The notes below the pieces were generated by a model. The model was not told the DNA's origin. It saw nothing but the letters and a program-made list of their open reading frames with translations, and searched no databases. A stretch of DNA of 64,000 bases from NCBI RefSeq assembly GCF_051622035.1, contig NC_135366.1, forward strand, positions 9,641,001 through 9,705,000, given 5' to 3'. Below, piece by piece: positions 62,401-64,000 of this stretch. The DNA comes from Arctopsyche grandis (lineage: Eukaryota; Arthropoda; Insecta; Trichoptera; Hydropsychidae). The position numbers were made by a program, and so were the translations under genes. Positions within the stretch are counted from its first letter, which is position 1. The number at the start of each line of letters is the position of its first letter.

Positions 62401-62681
62401 TTCCAACGTTCGCTACTAACCCATGGCTTGTACTGCTTCGGGCCCTCAGAAGGATTAGTTTCTGAAAATGTATTCTTTTCAACGAGGTTGTTCTTTAATG
62501 AAAAGTATTTTTTAACAATTTCCCGTAGTCTTCTACCTGGACTGAGTTTTCTCGTCGAAAAAGAATGAGCACTATGCGGTCTGCCATTTCTCTTCTGGAC
62601 GTTTTCTTTCGCTGGTTCATTTTTGTCATCTTGCATAGCGGACGTTATAGCCATGTGAATCTTCACCACGTCCACGTCCAT
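59461..62681 (-). CDS. TTLL3-type tubulin glycylase (copy A)
   Basis: Seven exons (62056-62681, 61543-61974, 61257-61471, 61092-61182, 60852-61022, 60526-60779, 59461-60449) give 925 residues. The start ATG follows an in-frame TGA. Motifs of TTLL3 tubulin monoglycylases: [36 protein letters not shown] (about 380-395), [44 protein letters not shown] (about 555-574) and [12 protein letters not shown]. The C-terminal 300 residues are a basic, low-complexity tail, as in other TTLL3 proteins. The exon 2/3 junction is uncertain: 61471 is the acceptor that keeps frame, but a stronger-looking CAG lies about 20 nt upstream. The donor of exon 3 was chosen at ATT|G so that KYIENPL forms. Role: cilia and sperm-tail axonemes. 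Confidence 0.88.
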
Positions 62682-63034
62682 CGGTCATGGTATTCCGATA
62701 CACTTTGCAAAAATCATGGCGACTCAAAAATCATGGAGCAACCCGACTCACGACATATTCGCGAAGGAATCGCCGCCAAACTGGAGCGCCCCTGCTCTAA
62801 AAATACGTCCGCCAAAGTGCAATAACCCAGTTTTAATTCAGGGTAGCCGGTGAAAGCATTTCCCCACACCCCCGACACGAAAGTTTTGTGCATTTCCCCA
62901 CCTGGTACCGTGACGTCATATCCCTATGAACTACCGACGGAAGCCTTCGTTGTTTCAGCGGATTTCAGTATAATTGTGTGGCTATTTCCACGATTTCAGT
63001 CGCGTGCTTGGAATTTCAGATAGCATTGCAACGA

Positions 63035-63323
63035 TCATTCGAAGTCGCCGTTTTTGGAGTACATATATAGGTAGTATACGATGTTATCGCGATGATGCCT
63101 GACCTAATAAAAAAAGAAGAACCGCCCCCAATCTCAAAAGTGTTCTGTTATCCAAACTTACGCACGAGCGTGTCCATTTGTCATACGTCAATTTCAGAAT
63201 AAATAATTGAATCATTATAAACATGCACAGAAGATTTGGAAGAATAAGAATAAGTCTGTTTGATGTCACTCGCTCAATAGTGTCATTTCCTGTTTTCACT
63301 TCAGTTAAACACCGTTTCAGATT
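63035..63323 (-). CDS. Two candidate terminal exons of an unrecognised membrane protein gene
   Basis: On the minus strand a TTTTGATTTCAG acceptor opens a 162-nt exon (63162-63323) that is fully open and ends in an excellent donor TGC|GTAAGT. A 58-nt intron with a CTTCTTTTTTTATTAG acceptor leads to 63035-63103, which continues in phase 0 to a TGA. The first exon encodes a hydrophobic helix (LILILPNLLCMFIMIQLFIL) after a charged stretch (NLKRCLTEVKTGNDTIER). I recognise no family. Upstream exons would lie beyond the window. It might instead be a leader exon set of the TTLL3 gene downstream. Confidence 0.4.
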
Positions 63324-63499
63324 CTGAAATCAAAATACACACATACATACATATCATGACAATAATATGATAAAAAAAGTAAACACGAAAAAGAATATGA
63401 CGTAAGAGTAAATAAAGGTAAAAAAGAACAAAAATAAAATTGCCTGGCACGGTAACATAATAACTAAGAGAAAATAAAAATATAGAAAAGATATTTATT

Positions 63500-63800
63500 T
63501 ATTTTATTTATTTATATATATTTTAGCTATCAAGCTAATTTAAAAATACATCTTAATTATTATACTTAACTCTAAAATTTATAATTAACTTATATGTACT
63601 GTCCCTCACAGAGGTGTCTCTTCGCACCTCGCAGGAATGCATCCATGTTTTTAGCAGACCTGATGCACTCAGTGAGGGCATTATACATGAGCACACCTCT
63701 GTGAAAAACACCCCCAGCCGTCTTATTCTTTCTTACTCTACTTACAACTAGTTTGTCCTTATTTCTAGTATAAAAACTATGTTTATCTCTATTCCTTATT
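63500..63800 (-). mobile_element. Non-LTR retrotransposon 3' end
   Basis: About 70 codons remain open on the minus strand up to a stop at 63590, with the typical ORF2 tail FYTRNKDKLVVSRVRKNKTA, then FHRGVLMYNALTECIRS and FLRGAKRHLCEGQYI. The 3' tail contains TTAGCTATCAAGCTAATTTA, also found near 2500, and TAAATAAA repeats. This family differs from the LINE at 23.2 and 32.0 kb. Confidence 0.7.
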
Positions 63801-63808
63801 ATATAATA

Positions 63809-63960
63809 GCCAGCAGCGTGGCTCGGTCGTTAAGCTTCTGCTTAACACTGAGAGGCGCCGAGTTCGATCCCTTGAGCTGACCTCGATTGAAAAGAATTTT
63901 TCTGAGTATATCTGTAATGCTGTAATCGGTCATCGGTAAACGGATTATTTTCGTTGTCAC
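63809..63960 (+). mobile_element. tRNA-derived SINE head at window edge
   Basis: GCCAGCAGCGTGGCTCGG is followed by an A-box-like TGGCTCGGTCG and a B-box GAGTTCGATCCC, then the CTCGATTGAAAAGAATTTTT body start also present in the 20880-21122 copy. Not a functional tRNA: the cloverleaf is incomplete. Confidence 0.6.
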
Positions 63961-64000
63961 GAAAATCGCAAATAGGATATAGGAAAATCGCAAATAGGAT

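Noticed and set aside
62716-62853. Plus-strand 45-codon frame MATQKSWSNPTHDIF... opposite the TTLL3 leader, possibly ending in a CCG|GTGAAAG donor
   Set aside because: The composition is unusually protein-like and a divergent gene is conceivable, but no downstream exon could be paired and I know no matching family. Junction reads from 62846 would reopen it.
63809-63885. A tRNA gene
   Set aside because: A- and B-box motifs are present, but acceptor and anticodon stems do not pair and the same body is repeated elsewhere, so it is a SINE head.

Overview
This is an AT-rich animal nuclear sequence, almost certainly from an insect. The evidence is short GT-AG introns (many of 60-90 nt), pervasive TATG/TACA tetranucleotide tracts, an Inr+DPE core promoter, insect-type LINEs, hAT, piggyBac, Merlin and Helitron-like debris, and five genes with clear insect/animal counterparts. 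I could not fix the order. There are no bacterial operons, CRISPR arrays or rRNA genes.

Layout. Positions 1-24,317 contain no ordinary gene. They look like the first introns of a minus-strand gene whose core promoter lies near 24,913, whose first coding exon is 24,318-24,349, and which has a 39-nt exon at 9,361-9,399; the rest of it lies left of the window. These introns hold microsatellites, MITEs, a dead hAT transposase and several less AT-rich unique blocks that may be regulatory. Positions 24,914-34,440 are intergenic and packed with mobile elements: piggyBac-like, PIF/Harbinger-like, Helitron-like and long-TIR MITEs, two LINE 3' ends, and a broken Merlin transposase.

Positions 34,443-62,681 are the gene-rich part. 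TTC14 (+) has 16 coding exons at 38,870-45,781 and perhaps a non-coding first exon at 34,443-34,573. MPDU1 (-, 46,452-48,370) is tail-to-tail with TTC14 and head-to-head with ARGLU1 (+, 50,554-54,268). Two tandem TTLL3-type tubulin glycylase genes follow on the minus strand: a compact 3-exon copy (55,083-57,942) and a 7-exon copy (59,461-62,681). A five-unit 170-bp satellite array lies between them. At 63,035-63,323 are two candidate exons of an unrecognised minus-strand gene, and the window ends in a LINE remnant and a tRNA-derived SINE.

Functionally the genes are mixed. TTC14 and ARGLU1 are nuclear, RS/RE-rich RNA-processing proteins. MPDU1 is an ER membrane protein needed for dolichol-linked sugar use. 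The TTLL3 pair should glycylate axonemal tubulin. No operon-like logic links them. The most informative oddities are the intron-content difference between the TTLL3 paralogues, the satellite between them, the stop-free 78-nt ARGLU1 intron, the long-range minus-strand gene, and several long foldback elements, one with a clear 9-bp target duplication.
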